Assembly: GCF_900112165.1 (NCBI RefSeq)
Contig: NZ_FOKY01000002.1
Span: 1 to 64,000, forward strand
Length of the DNA stretch: 64,000 bases
Source: Brevinema andersonii
Lineage (GTDB): Bacteria > Spirochaetota > Brevinematia > Brevinematales > Brevinemataceae
Reading direction: 5' to 3'
The notes under the pieces were generated by a model. That model ran no database searches, had not been told where the DNA came from, and saw only the letters and a list, made by a program, of their open reading frames with translations. Shown here in pieces: positions 26,413-36,338 of the stretch. Made by a program: the position numbers and the translations under genes. How positions within the stretch are numbered: the stretch's first letter is position 1; the number at the start of each line of letters is the position of its first letter.

Positions 26413-28005
26413 CTAACCTACAAATATTCCTGCAATAGCAGCAGTCATCCACGAAGCAAAAGCACCTGTCCACATAGCAGAAAAGCTGAGACGTGTAATA
26501 TCTGCACGGCGTCCGGGAGCCATCATTGAAATTCCTCCAATTTGAATGCCTATCGAACTTAAATTCGCAAACCCACATAATGCATATGTAGCAATTACTT
26601 GAGCTTTGGGAGAAAGTATCCCATTTTTGAGCATTTCGGACAAGGTCAAGTAGGCTACAAATTCGTTCAGAGCTATTTTATTACCCAGCAATGTTCCTAC
26701 ATTTTGCGCGTCCTGTATCGGAGTCCCTAAAATCAGGGCAAGATACCGGAATATATAACCGAAAATCATATTAAGACTGAGATCAGGATTAATAAAACGC
26801 AGTCCCATATTTGTAACTTCAATAAGTGCCACGAATGCCAATAACATCGCCCCTACGTTCAAAGCTAAATGTAAACCATCATTTGTACCCTGAGCTGCTG
26901 CCCCAATGACATTATCGGATATCTGCACTGCAGGCAGAGGTGTTTCGCCATCGGAGATAGAATGTTCCGTTTCAGGGTACCAGATTTTGGAAAGCAGTAA
27001 AGCTGCAGGCGCACTCATAATGCTGGCTCCAATAAGATAACTGGCATCGATGCCCATTGATACAAATCCTGCAAAAACACCACCAGATATGGTTGCGAAT
27101 CCTCCCGACATAATGGCATGCAGTTCTGAATTGGTCATTGTCGATACGAAAGGTTTGACCAAAATAGGAGCTTCTGTCTGACCGACAAAAATATTAGCAG
27201 CACAAGACAAAGTTTCAGTACCACTGGTTTTCATGGTCCAGCGCATAAAACGTGCCATTTCTTCGATCAGCACCTGGACAATACCAAAATAATAAAGCAC
27301 AGAGATAAATGCTGAAAAAAATATAATAGTAGGCAGTACTTTCACAAAAAATAAAAATCCCCAAGGCCCTGAAGGATCATACAAGCTACCAAAAACAAAA
27401 CTAGCACCCTCATCAGTAGGGATCATCAGAAACTTGCCAACTGATGCCGAAAGCTTCGCCATCGATGCAGACGGAGTACCAAATTGGCCGTTAGTAGCTG
27501 CAGATAGTGCTAAAGATCCTCCAAATGAAAGTGAAACAGCCACAAGAAAAAAAATAGAATTAAGAGGAAACAATCGAAATGTGTGATTTTGAATAAACTT
27601 TCTTAATATCCAGACAATAAAAATCAGCAGCCAAAAGATTTGAACAACTGGACTGATAGAAACAAAATAGGGTTCAGCTCCCGATGAAGGCTGAACCCCT
27701 ACAATATATCCGATAAAAATCAAAGCAGCAGACATTATCACGGCCAAAAGCGCTGTAAATAGCTGTTTACGGAAGAAACCAGCTCGATTAAATCGGGTCA
27801 CAGCCAAATAAACACATAATAAAAAGATAAAAATGCCTGCTGCAACAGAAGAAACGGTAGTTGTTCCTAGGATAATAAAGGAAAACAAAATTTGCAGCAT
27901 CAATCCCCAGAAAACAGTTTGGAGTTTGACGCTTTTTTTATTTTTGGAAAACAAAAAAGCTATTCCCATAAAAAACAGCACTCCGATAACTCCGATAAAT
28001 TTCAT
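26413..28005 (-). CDS. nupC: Concentrative nucleoside transporter (NupC/CNT family)
   Basis: A 530-residue polytopic protein. Family landmarks are VFGSLYDPSGPWGF, MRWTMKTSGTETLSCAANIFVGQTEAPILVKPF, LHAIMSGGFATISGGVFAGFVSMGID and a C-terminal CGFANLSSIGIQIGGIS. These match cation-coupled CNT transporters. It is longer than E. coli NupC because of extra N-terminal helices and a loop around residues 345-365. It forms an operon with udk. A promoter lies at 28034-28062, and the ATG has a GGGGG site. Confidence 0.93.
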   Translation of the reverse strand: MKFIGVIGVLFFMGIAFLFSKNKKSVKLQTVFWGLMLQILFSFIILGTTTVSSVAAGIFIFLLCVYLAVTRFNRAGFFRKQLFTALLAVIMSAALIFIGYIVGVQPSSGAEPYFVSISPVVQIFWLLIFIVWILRKFIQNHTFRLFPLNSIFFLVAVSLSFGGSLALSAATNGQFGTPSASMAKLSASVGKFLMIPTDEGASFVFGSLYDPSGPWGFLFFVKVLPTIIFFSAFISVLYYFGIVQVLIEEMARFMRWTMKTSGTETLSCAANIFVGQTEAPILVKPFVSTMTNSELHAIMSGGFATISGGVFAGFVSMGIDASYLIGASIMSAPAALLLSKIWYPETEHSISDGETPLPAVQISDNVIGAAAQGTNDGLHLALNVGAMLLAFVALIEVTNMGLRFINPDLSLNMIFGYIFRYLALILGTPIQDAQNVGTLLGNKIALNEFVAYLTLSEMLKNGILSPKAQVIATYALCGFANLSSIGIQIGGISMMAPGRRADITRLSFSAMWTGAFASWMTAAIAGIFVG

Positions 28006-28033
28006 AAAACCCCCTATTCATAAGAATATCCAT

Positions 28034-28062
28034 ATTCTATATGATATCGAAGTTTATGTCAA
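28034..28062 (-). promoter_or_regulatory. Sigma70-type promoter for nupC-udk
   Basis: On the minus strand TTGACA (28062-28057) and TAGAAT (28039-28034) are 17 bp apart, about 30 bases before the nupC ATG. Confidence 0.75.
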
Positions 28063-28077
28063 TACCAAAAATAAAAT

Positions 28078-29562
28078 TCAATATGAAATCCTGTCAAAGC
28101 GCGGAGAAAATACATTATCAAGATAAAAACCCTTAATTTTTTTATTTTGGCCGAGATAAAAAACCGGAGCATAAAGTGGTACTACTGCAACATCTTCAGC
28201 TACCTTATCCGCTATTTCCGTATAAAGTGCCCGGCGTTTTTCTGGTGATATTTCTCTGCGTACCTGCTCTATGAGAGGATCAAGATTTTCATTCTTATAA
28301 AAGCCGGCATTTCCAAGGCTAGGCGTCGAATGCGAATGATAAATATCATAAAAAAACTCGTATGGATTAAGCGTAACTGATGTTTTGCCATAAAGAAACA
28401 AATCAAAAGCACCTTCTGTCAGTGCTTCAAGGAAAGCTCCATATTCGAGCACTCGGATTTCTGTTTTAATTCCCAATTCCCCAAGGCTTGCTTGTATTGC
28501 TTCAGCTAGTTTTACTCGATAGCCCTCAGGTGTACCGAAAATTAATGTTCGCTTGGGTAGGGTAAAATCAGGCAGTGTATTGATTTGATGTTCTTGGATA
28601 AAAGCGGAATACTCATTCTGCGTCATGAAAGGCTGCGCAACCCTCCATGGCAGAGGAACTACTAATGGCTTGCCATTGCCGCTGAGGAGCGCATTAACCA
28701 GCCCTTTTCTATCGACAGCGTAGAGCAATGCACGCCGCAAAGAGATATCTTGAAATTCGGGCTTACGGAAATTCATTCCTAAATATTCCAGTCGCGACGA
28801 CTCAAACTCAACAAGATCCAAGTAAGGTAGCAAACGCATTGCTTCAACATCTGAATCATGAATATAAGAAATTTGTAATTCTTTCGTTTCGAGTGCCAGA
28901 GACCGCACAAAAGGATCTACAATATTCCTCAGCAGAATATAAGGCACCTGAGGAGCGCCATCAAAAAAGTCTTCATTTCGCTGAAGAAGTACCGAATCAC
29001 CAATCTTATGATCAGCCACCTTGTAAGCACCTGTACCCACAGCATACCGCGTAACTTCAGGACCTAAACTTTCGACCGTCTGCTTATGCATAATCCCTGC
29101 TGCATTATGTGCCAAAACATCTAAAAGCAAATCATCAAAATAACGCGTTTTAATTTGAAATTTACCTTCTCCAACAGGTCTAATTTCCTCAATTGAAGTC
29201 ATTAAATCGCGCAGCATACCAGGTGTTTTACGCATACGCTCCAACGAAAACACAACATCCTCAATGGTCAAAGGAGCACCATTATGAAACAAAACATTCG
29301 GACGCAACTTAAATTCCCAAAGTAGAGGGTCAATCATCTTCCATTCGATAACAAGCGAAGGAAGAAATTCACCTTGGCGATTCTTTTCAAGAAGCCGATT
29401 GAATACCTGCGCAACAATACGTGACGATCCCGCATCATTATGAGCATGAGGATCTAGAGTAATAATATCTGAAGGCACACCCATAACTACAGTATCAGGA
29501 CGCTCCGTAATTTTACTGCAAGAAACAAATATAAATATTAAGAGACTGATCCATATTTTCAT
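28078..29562 (-). CDS. Extracellular solute-binding lipoprotein, family 5 (peptide/oligopeptide type)
   Basis: A 494-residue SBP_bac_5 protein. The signal peptide ends in the lipobox FVSC. Family segments include PSDIITLDPHAHNDAGSSRIVAQVFNRLLE, WEFKLRPNVLFHNGAPLTIEDVVFSLERM and LRRALLYAVDRKGLV. Such proteins deliver peptides or related solutes to ABC permeases, but no permease or ATPase gene is adjacent, so the partner must be elsewhere. It has its own promoter upstream. Confidence 0.92.
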   Translation of the reverse strand: MKIWISLLIFIFVSCSKITERPDTVVMGVPSDIITLDPHAHNDAGSSRIVAQVFNRLLEKNRQGEFLPSLVIEWKMIDPLLWEFKLRPNVLFHNGAPLTIEDVVFSLERMRKTPGMLRDLMTSIEEIRPVGEGKFQIKTRYFDDLLLDVLAHNAAGIMHKQTVESLGPEVTRYAVGTGAYKVADHKIGDSVLLQRNEDFFDGAPQVPYILLRNIVDPFVRSLALETKELQISYIHDSDVEAMRLLPYLDLVEFESSRLEYLGMNFRKPEFQDISLRRALLYAVDRKGLVNALLSGNGKPLVVPLPWRVAQPFMTQNEYSAFIQEHQINTLPDFTLPKRTLIFGTPEGYRVKLAEAIQASLGELGIKTEIRVLEYGAFLEALTEGAFDLFLYGKTSVTLNPYEFFYDIYHSHSTPSLGNAGFYKNENLDPLIEQVRREISPEKRRALYTEIADKVAEDVAVVPLYAPVFYLGQNKKIKGFYLDNVFSPRFDRISY

Positions 29563-29604
29563 TGTTACCTCCTTAAAGATTACAAGGCAAAAATTCCTAT
29601 CACC

Positions 29605-29634
29605 ATTATAATATATGTTCGATTAATTAATCAA
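29605..29634 (-). promoter_or_regulatory. Promoter for the solute-binding lipoprotein gene
   Basis: On the minus strand TTGATT (29634-29629) and TATAAT (29610-29605) are 18 bp apart, about 40 bases before the ATG, which has an AAGGAGG site. Confidence 0.6.
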
Positions 29635-29710
29635 GAAAACCGTTCTCTTACTTCTAAGCTATTTAAGAAATACAAAAGATTAACACACTATTAATATTTT
29701 TAGGAGTTGC

Positions 29711-29793
29711 ATGATTTTAAAAAAATCTCTATCCTTCTTATTGTCCTAACTATGTTTTTATATTCATGTTCCAAGAAATTTCCACTCGAATAA
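29711..29793 (+). pseudogene. Remnant of a lipoprotein gene start
   Basis: AGGAG at 29702-29706 precedes ATG at 29711. If the seven-A run after it had one more base, the frame would read MILKKISILLIVLTMFLYSC then SKKFPLE and stop at 29791. That is a signal peptide with lipobox. As it stands the frame is broken after a few codons and no mature body remains. This is a short and therefore weak case. Confidence 0.4.
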
Positions 29794-29887
29794 CTCTAGC
29801 TATAACCTACAAAATGGGACATCTCATCACAAATAAAAAATAACAAACATTCTACCCTAAACAAGCGGAGTGCTTTTTCACGAAAAC

Positions 29888-29916
29888 TTGATTTTTACTA
29901 CAAAGGACTTTATAAT
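29888..29916 (+). promoter_or_regulatory. Sigma70-type promoter for secA
   Basis: TTGATT (29888-29893) and TATAAT (29911-29916) are 17 bp apart, 26 bases before the secA ATG. Confidence 0.7.
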
Positions 29917-29942
29917 TTTACTATTATAAATAGGAGCTCACA

Positions 29943-32420
29943 ATGGCTGTTTTTGATAAAATATTGGAACTATTCTTTGGAAGCAAGCAGAAACGCGATT
30001 TAAAAAAAATCCAAGGACGAGTTGACCAGATCAATGCCCTGGAACCTAAAATGCAAGCCTTAAGCAATGAAGAGCTTACAGAAATAACAGAAACGTTTAA
30101 GCACCGTTTGGATAGTGGCGAAACATTAGACGACATTCTACCGGAAGCTTTTGCAGTAGTACGCGAAACAGCATTTCGAACGCTCAATATGCGGCATTTT
30201 GATGTGCAATTGTTTGGAGGTATTGCCCTGCACGAAGGCAACATTGCCGAAATGAAAACAGGAGAAGGAAAAACACTTGTGGCAACTCTGCCTTTGTACC
30301 TAAACGCACTGACTGGAAAAGGTGTTCACCTCGTCACAGTTAACGACTACCTAGCCAAACGCGACGCCGAATGGATGGCTCCGATTTATTTGTTCTTAGG
30401 ACTAAGCGTAGGCATTATAAACCAAGATAGACAAAGCTTCGAAGTGAAATTTTCAGGACAGGGATTTGGCACGGAACTAACTTCTATTGACCGTAAAGAC
30501 GCTTATGCCTGCGATATCACTTATATTACCAATAATGAACTGGGCTTTGACTACCTGCGCAACAATATGGTGTTTGACCTGAGCGAAAAAACACAACGTC
30601 CACTAAATTATGCGATCGTCGATGAAGCCGATTCGATCCTCATTGACGAAGCGCGCACCCCTCTTATTATTTCCGGGCCGTCCGAGGAAAAAACCGATCT
30701 CTACTATAAAGTAGATCGTATTATTCCACAACTGAAGCAAGCAGAAATCAACGAAAAAGAAGAAGTTATCGAAGGTACAGGAGATTTTGGACTTTTCCTC
30801 AAAGAAAAAAGTGTAACTCTTACAGATCAAGGCGCTAAGCATATCGAACAACTTCTCGGCATTGATGATCTTTATTCTCCTGAACACAGCATCTATATTC
30901 ATTATGTTTTGTCAGGAATTAAAGCCCATTATTTATACTCCAAAGAAGTTGAATATATTGTAGAAAATGGAGAAATAGTCATTATCGATGAATTTACTGG
31001 ACGTAAAATGCCAGGACGCCGTTGGTCGGACGGAATTCATCAAGCTATCGAAGCCAAAGAAAAACTCAGAATTAAAGAAGAATATCAAACACTTGCATCT
31101 ATTACCTTTCAGAATCTTTTTAGGATGTATAGCAAACTTGCCGGCATGACAGGCACTGCTGAAACAGAAGCTGCCGAACTTTATTCCATTTACAAAACCG
31201 ATGTGATCGTTATCCCTACCAATCAACCTATAGCACGTATTGATTATCCGGACAAAATGTTTATTTCAAAAGAAGCCAAATACAAAGCTCTATTGAAAGA
31301 CATTGCCGAAGCTCACGCAAAAGGACAACCAGTACTTGTGGGTACGGGTTCGGTGGAATCATCAGAAGAGTTGTCGAAACTGCTTAAAAAAGCAAAAATT
31401 TCTCACAATGTGCTAAACGCCAAATATCATGCTCAAGAAGCCGAAATTATTAAAGATGCGGGTAAGAAAAACGCAGTAACAATCGCTACCAATATGGCCG
31501 GTCGAGGTACAGATATCAAGCTTGGAGAAGGAGTTGTCGAGTTGGGAGGTTTGTTAGTCCTAGGAGCAGAACGTCATGAAGCTCGCCGAATTGATAACCA
31601 ATTGCGTGGGCGTTCAGGACGTCAGGGAGACTCGGGAGCTTCTATTTTCTACGTTTCTTTTGACGATCAGCTGATGAAAGCAGTAGGCATGGCTCAACGC
31701 AAAGATTTTATGGCAAAAGCAGGTTTCTCAGAAAAAGACGAACTGCAGGATAAACTTTCCAGCCGCGTTATAGAAATCGCTCAAAAAAGATTGGAAAATT
31801 TTCATTTCGATATCCGCAAAAATATTTTAGAATACGACGAAGTCATGAATGAACAAAGAAACTACATTTACAAACTGCGCGATCGTATCCTGGATGTCGA
31901 ACATGAACATCTGATGCTAGAAGAACTTATTACAGAAGCATTGGATGATTATGCTGAGATACGCCGTGAACGCCCCCGGAAAATTGATACTTGGGACGAT
32001 GATCAATTAAAATCGTGGATTCATACCTATTTCAATACTGAAATTACTCTTGATAAGTATAATTCTTTCAATGATTTAGTCCTAGAATTAAGAAAACAAG
32101 TACTTGACCGTTTTACAGATGTTCCACCCGAAATTGTAAGACAAGCAGTCAAATTTATCTCCCTTCGTACACTGGACGGGGCATGGAAAGAGCATTTGCG
32201 GAACATCGATGCGCTTCGAAACGGTATTGGTCTGCAAGGATATGCACAAAAAAGTCCTGTTGTTGAGTACAAATTGCGCGCATCAGAGATGTTTCGTGAA
32301 ATGAAAGAAAAAATAAGACTAGAAACTTTAAGTTTGCTAAGCCGTCTAGATATCAGAGCCGAACAAGAAATGCCAGCACTTAACACGCGTCAAAAGAAAA
32401 ATGCACGGCGGAAAAAATGA
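29943..32420 (+). CDS. secA: Preprotein translocase ATPase SecA
   Basis: SecA drives protein export through SecYEG. The 825 residues contain Walker A (MKTGEGKT), the preprotein-binding region start (VTVNDYLAKRDAEWM), DEADSILIDEARTPL, NMAGRGTDIKLG and GRSGRQGDSG, then the helical scaffold and wing domains. The C-terminus ends in a short Lys/Arg-rich tail (KKNARRKK) and lacks the Cys-rich zinc-binding SecB-interaction motif of E. coli SecA. The ATG has an AGGAG site, and the stop overlaps the next gene by ATGA. Confidence 0.97.
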   Translation: MAVFDKILELFFGSKQKRDLKKIQGRVDQINALEPKMQALSNEELTEITETFKHRLDSGETLDDILPEAFAVVRETAFRTLNMRHFDVQLFGGIALHEGNIAEMKTGEGKTLVATLPLYLNALTGKGVHLVTVNDYLAKRDAEWMAPIYLFLGLSVGIINQDRQSFEVKFSGQGFGTELTSIDRKDAYACDITYITNNELGFDYLRNNMVFDLSEKTQRPLNYAIVDEADSILIDEARTPLIISGPSEEKTDLYYKVDRIIPQLKQAEINEKEEVIEGTGDFGLFLKEKSVTLTDQGAKHIEQLLGIDDLYSPEHSIYIHYVLSGIKAHYLYSKEVEYIVENGEIVIIDEFTGRKMPGRRWSDGIHQAIEAKEKLRIKEEYQTLASITFQNLFRMYSKLAGMTGTAETEAAELYSIYKTDVIVIPTNQPIARIDYPDKMFISKEAKYKALLKDIAEAHAKGQPVLVGTGSVESSEELSKLLKKAKISHNVLNAKYHAQEAEIIKDAGKKNAVTIATNMAGRGTDIKLGEGVVELGGLLVLGAERHEARRIDNQLRGRSGRQGDSGASIFYVSFDDQLMKAVGMAQRKDFMAKAGFSEKDELQDKLSSRVIEIAQKRLENFHFDIRKNILEYDEVMNEQRNYIYKLRDRILDVEHEHLMLEELITEALDDYAEIRRERPRKIDTWDDDQLKSWIHTYFNTEITLDKYNSFNDLVLELRKQVLDRFTDVPPEIVRQAVKFISLRTLDGAWKEHLRNIDALRNGIGLQGYAQKSPVVEYKLRASEMFREMKEKIRLETLSLLSRLDIRAEQEMPALNTRQKKNARRKK

Positions 32421-33538
32421 ATATTTTTTATGCTACTCTATTGTTTTTTGCAGCAATTCCTATATACCCTGCGACGCGTTCCAATGGCCTGCCCAAAGGA
32501 TTTATATGGCAGTATATAATTGATGAAAAAGAACCTTCACCCCGTAGTGGACAATTTTGGCGTTCTGGCATATTCATCGGTGATAAAATTTTCGTTTTGA
32601 ACCGTCATTATTTGATTGCACTCGAGAGAGATACTGCAAAAATGCTTTGGATCAAAGGTTTGGCATCTGAAAGTCCCATATCTGAAGCTAAAATTTTGCA
32701 TACAGATACAAATGAAATCATTGTAGTAATCAGTGATGCATTACTCAGAATCCGTACCACAGACGGAGAGTTGCTCGAGCAATACTCTTATGATACACAA
32801 AAGCATTCTGCTTTTCAGCATACTTTACTAATGCCTAGACATTCTATTTTCTTCAATAACAAAATTTATGTGTTTCTAGGTCCTGATCTTTTAGAATTCG
32901 ATAAACATAGCCTCAAACACAAAAAACTTTTTACATTCAACTCATCACCTAAAACTTTACCGCTGATCTTTGGAAATGAACTACTTTTAGGCTTCCAAAA
33001 TGGATTTTTAGAACTATTCTCACCCGACTCAAAAAAAAGGCGTATGCTGATTTGTGGATCACCATATTCAGCATTTTCATTGCGTCAGCCTATTATCCAA
33101 AGCCCATATATTTTCGTTCCCACCAGTGACGAATTATTAGTATACCGCGAAGATGAAATTTTTGCCCGTAATAATGTTTACAAGGATGGTATTTTTTCCT
33201 TAGCCGGAGGGCGTGTGTGGTTACTTGAACATTTTTCGGGAATCTTGACTGAAATAGATGAAACTCTTAGCCCTCTACGTAGTGTACGTTTTGAAGCTCC
33301 TTCCCGAGTACGAGCCATCAACACACCGGTCATTGGTAATAAACAGCGGATCGTGCTGGCCGATACTGCAGATGGTGACTTTAAAGTTATAAATATTCAA
33401 GATTTATCTATTATTTCATCAACAATAAGCGAAGATTTTTTTGATCATCCGCCACTTCAGATTTTAGATATGAAAGAAAATTACATTCTTATCGGAGCAT
33501 TTGACGGATTATACCTTATTGATCTGAACTTGTTCTGA
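32417..33538 (+). CDS. Exported beta-propeller (PQQ-like) protein
   Basis: A 373-residue protein with a signal peptide (MNIFYATLLFFAAIPIYPA). The body shows repeating beta-strand units typical of PQQ/BamB-like propellers, for example DKIFVLNRHYLIALERDTAKMLWIKGL and NKIYVFLGPDLLEFDKHSLK. It has no lipobox. Translation is coupled to secA by a four-base overlap, suggesting a role in export or outer-membrane assembly similar to BamB. This is inference from fold and position. The 3' end overlaps the methyltransferase gene on the other strand by 30 bp. Confidence 0.7.
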   Translation: MNIFYATLLFFAAIPIYPATRSNGLPKGFIWQYIIDEKEPSPRSGQFWRSGIFIGDKIFVLNRHYLIALERDTAKMLWIKGLASESPISEAKILHTDTNEIIVVISDALLRIRTTDGELLEQYSYDTQKHSAFQHTLLMPRHSIFFNNKIYVFLGPDLLEFDKHSLKHKKLFTFNSSPKTLPLIFGNELLLGFQNGFLELFSPDSKKRRMLICGSPYSAFSLRQPIIQSPYIFVPTSDELLVYREDEIFARNNVYKDGIFSLAGGRVWLLEHFSGILTEIDETLSPLRSVRFEAPSRVRAINTPVIGNKQRIVLADTADGDFKVINIQDLSIISSTISEDFFDHPPLQILDMKENYILIGAFDGLYLIDLNLF

Positions 33539-34933
33539 AAGATGATAAAAATCTGAGATACATGATTTATCCTGGCGAGCAATATAGTCAATCCCAAAAG
33601 GGTGCTTATCATCCCTCAATAGTTCGGCATACAAGAAATTACCTCCGCCTTTCCAACCGCAGAGCTCCGAAATACCACCAGCTTCACCTGTCAGCACCTT
33701 CTGCAAGCGAGATAGCGTTACAGTGTCGATATAATGCATTTGCTCTATGCCGATCCAGGATCTGCCCATTTTATGAGCTGCTGCAGCTGTGGTACCAGAA
33801 CCAAGAAAAAAATCCATAACCCTATCGGAAGGAAGTGTCGCAATTTCAATAATACGCGCAATCAACTGTTCTGGTTTAGGATAGTCAAAAGCACTGTAAG
33901 AAAACATTTCTTTAATATGGCGTGTTCCTTTGCTGGTTTGAAACTCTTTCTCTGTCCAAATGCTGCGGACTAGTTTTGTATCTTTTCTATACTTCTCAAA
34001 TATAAGAAAAGTGTCTTTCGAAGCACGTGCAGCTAAGTTTGTAGTCAGATTAGCTTTTGCTTTTGATTTACTCCAACGCCATACGGTCTTGGTACCTTGA
34101 GATTCCTTGGGAAAAATTTCGATTCTCCCTTTTTTTTTCGTTAAAAATACAGGATAAAGTCCGTTTTCGTCGCTTTTTGAAGGATCAACATAAAACGCAT
34201 ACCGTAAATTCGGACGATTGCCCTCATGAAACCGAATATTACCGTTTCTCAAGCTGCGCAGCTCAAACCCTCCCAAGCAATCATGAAAAGGAAACGGTTT
34301 GTCTATTTTTGGGAGAGGATAAAGCCGTGCTTGGCTGGTTTTTCCGTAAAACAAAATATACTCGTGTGTCCGTGCTATCGAACGATAATCTCTGCCTCCC
34401 GGATTCATCATAACAGCCACTACTCCCAAACTATTATCTTCACCAAAAAGTTCATCCATTAATACCTTAAGATATGCCTGCTCGTTTTCATCGCACTGCA
34501 CCGCTAAAATACCATCCGGACGCAGAAACTCCCATGCTGTTTCTAGTCTATTTTTCATAAACAGCAGCCACACCGCACGCGAAAATTTATCCTTATAAAT
34601 AAATGTATTTCCCGTATTGTAAGGAGGATCAATATAAATTAACTTCACCGTGCCGTGAAACACCGGCAGTATAGAATGAAGAACAATCAAATTATTCCCT
34701 TTAAAAAGGAAATTATCTTCCAAGGATATGGAATCAGCAGGTTGTATAGCATCAGCAAAATAGCGTCGAAATAAAAATTCTTTGCACGAAAACAGCTGTT
34801 CCTGAGCTTTAACATACTCAATGAAACACGATTCAGCCTTATCAGAAATATCATCGACAAAAACTTCGCGCTTATGCGGAAAATCCAGAATAATATCATT
34901 TTCGCTAATCAATAGTTTTGTTTTTTTCTCCAC
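33509..34933 (-). CDS. Type III Mod-like DNA adenine methyltransferase (orphan)
   Basis: A beta-class N6-adenine methyltransferase of 474 residues. The catalytic motif DPPYNTGN is at 102-109 and comes before the AdoMet-binding motif DFFLGSGTT at 374-382, the order seen in type III Mod subunits. Residues 200-340 between them would hold the target-recognition region. No restriction (Res) gene lies nearby; the neighbours are a propeller protein and purA. It may be an orphan epigenetic methylase or a relic of a restriction system. All catalytic residues appear intact. Confidence 0.85.
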   Translation of the reverse strand: MEKKTKLLISENDIILDFPHKREVFVDDISDKAESCFIEYVKAQEQLFSCKEFLFRRYFADAIQPADSISLEDNFLFKGNNLIVLHSILPVFHGTVKLIYIDPPYNTGNTFIYKDKFSRAVWLLFMKNRLETAWEFLRPDGILAVQCDENEQAYLKVLMDELFGEDNSLGVVAVMMNPGGRDYRSIARTHEYILFYGKTSQARLYPLPKIDKPFPFHDCLGGFELRSLRNGNIRFHEGNRPNLRYAFYVDPSKSDENGLYPVFLTKKKGRIEIFPKESQGTKTVWRWSKSKAKANLTTNLAARASKDTFLIFEKYRKDTKLVRSIWTEKEFQTSKGTRHIKEMFSYSAFDYPKPEQLIARIIEIATLPSDRVMDFFLGSGTTAAAAHKMGRSWIGIEQMHYIDTVTLSRLQKVLTGEAGGISELCGWKGGGNFLYAELLRDDKHPFGIDYIARQDKSCISDFYHLSEQVQINKV

Positions 34934-35066
34934 AGGTGCTCCTTAGACAGCTCGACTAAATTATAGAACAAAACCCCCTGTTTCGCAAAAATTTCTCCGA
35001 AAAACTTTAAGAAATCTTATATAAGTTCCGATATACACCGGGACACTTAAAAAAACAGGAGGACAC

Positions 35067-36335
35067 ATGCCGGTAGACATAATATTAGGTGCGCAATGGG
35101 GCGATGAAGGCAAAGGCAAAATTATCGATATGCTTGGAGCTAACACCGATTATGTGATCCGCTTTGGGGGTGGAAACAACGCCGGCCATACTATAGAAGT
35201 AGGCAATGAAAGTTTTATTTTGCATTTGCTGCCCTCAGGAGTCCTTCACAAACATAGTAAATGCTTACTAGGTGCCGGCATGGTTATTGATTTTAAGGTA
35301 TTTCTTCAAGAAATTGCCTCTCTTGAAGCACGCGGTTTCGATACAGGACATATTTTCATCAGCAGCAGAGCTCATTTAATTATGCCCTATCATATTATCT
35401 TGGACAGGCTTTGGGAAGGACAACGCAGTGATAAAATCGGTACGACAAAGCGCGGGATTGGTCCTTGCTACAGCGATAAATATGCAAGGCTGGGACTACG
35501 TACAGGAGATTTATTGGATGGCTCGTTTCCTGAAAAACTCAAAAATATTCTTAAAACAAAAAACGAAATTCTTATTAAAATATTTAATGAAAATCCCTTA
35601 GATTATGATTCTATTTTAAGTGAATATAAAGAAATAACTCAAAAAGTAGGCAAACGCATCATTAACACAGAAACAGAAATTCAAAAAGCGCTTGCCGAAA
35701 ACAAAAACATTCTTCTTGAAGGAGCTCAAGCGATGATGCTGGATATCGATTACGGCTCGTATCCCTACGTAACCTCGTCATCACCGACAGCGGCCGGTGG
35801 AACAGTTGGTTCAAGTATTTCGCCACGCCACATCCGCAAAATTATTGGAGTTTGCAAAGCTTACTCGACACGTGTAGGCGAAGGACCTTTCGTTACCGAG
35901 CTTGATAACCAGCAGGGAGAATGGCTCCGTTCCAAAGGTAGCGAATACGGTTCAACAACAGGACGGCCAAGGCGTTGTGGATGGCTTGATTTGGCTGTAC
36001 TGCGTTATGCCTGTAAAATTAATGGGTTCACCGAAATTGCATTAACGAAACTAGATGTGCTCAGTGGTCTCAAAGATATTCCCGTCTGTGTAGGATACGA
36101 GCTTGAAGGAAAAAAAATCTCTGAAATGCCCGCTTCAGCTGAGATGCTGGCACGCATCTCAGCTGTTTATGAAACAATGCCCGGCTGGAATGAAGATATT
36201 TCGAACTGTAAAACCTTTTCCGAGCTACCTAAAAACGCTCGACGCTATATAGAAAAAATTGAAAAATATACCGAATGCTCTATTGGATTTGTTTCAGTAG
36301 GAGCAGGCCGCGAACAATATATCGCAACGGAGTAA
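35067..36335 (+). CDS. purA: Adenylosuccinate synthetase
   Basis: PurA joins IMP and aspartate with GTP to form adenylosuccinate. The GTP-binding GAQWGDEGKGK is at residues 7-17, followed by NNAGHT, GTTKRGIGPCYSDK, and the signature around YSTRVGEGPFVTE and GRPRRCGWLD. The length of 422 is normal. An AGGAGG site precedes the ATG. With purB three bases downstream it forms the IMP-to-AMP salvage unit. Confidence 0.97.
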   Translation: MPVDIILGAQWGDEGKGKIIDMLGANTDYVIRFGGGNNAGHTIEVGNESFILHLLPSGVLHKHSKCLLGAGMVIDFKVFLQEIASLEARGFDTGHIFISSRAHLIMPYHIILDRLWEGQRSDKIGTTKRGIGPCYSDKYARLGLRTGDLLDGSFPEKLKNILKTKNEILIKIFNENPLDYDSILSEYKEITQKVGKRIINTETEIQKALAENKNILLEGAQAMMLDIDYGSYPYVTSSSPTAAGGTVGSSISPRHIRKIIGVCKAYSTRVGEGPFVTELDNQQGEWLRSKGSEYGSTTGRPRRCGWLDLAVLRYACKINGFTEIALTKLDVLSGLKDIPVCVGYELEGKKISEMPASAEMLARISAVYETMPGWNEDISNCKTFSELPKNARRYIEKIEKYTECSIGFVSVGAGREQYIATE

Positions 36336-36338
36336 ATT

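Larger units (their letters stand above)
29563..29942. other. Intergenic region upstream of secA with a lipoprotein-gene remnant
   Basis: About 380 bases. It holds the promoter of the minus-strand solute-binding gene, a broken lipoprotein start at 29711-29793, and the secA promoter at 29888-29916. I see nothing else. Confidence 0.6.

Noticed and set aside
30603-30902. 99-codon minus-strand frame inside secA
   Set aside because: Shadow of the conserved secA DEAD-box and preprotein-binding region; rich in Phe and Ile, no start site.
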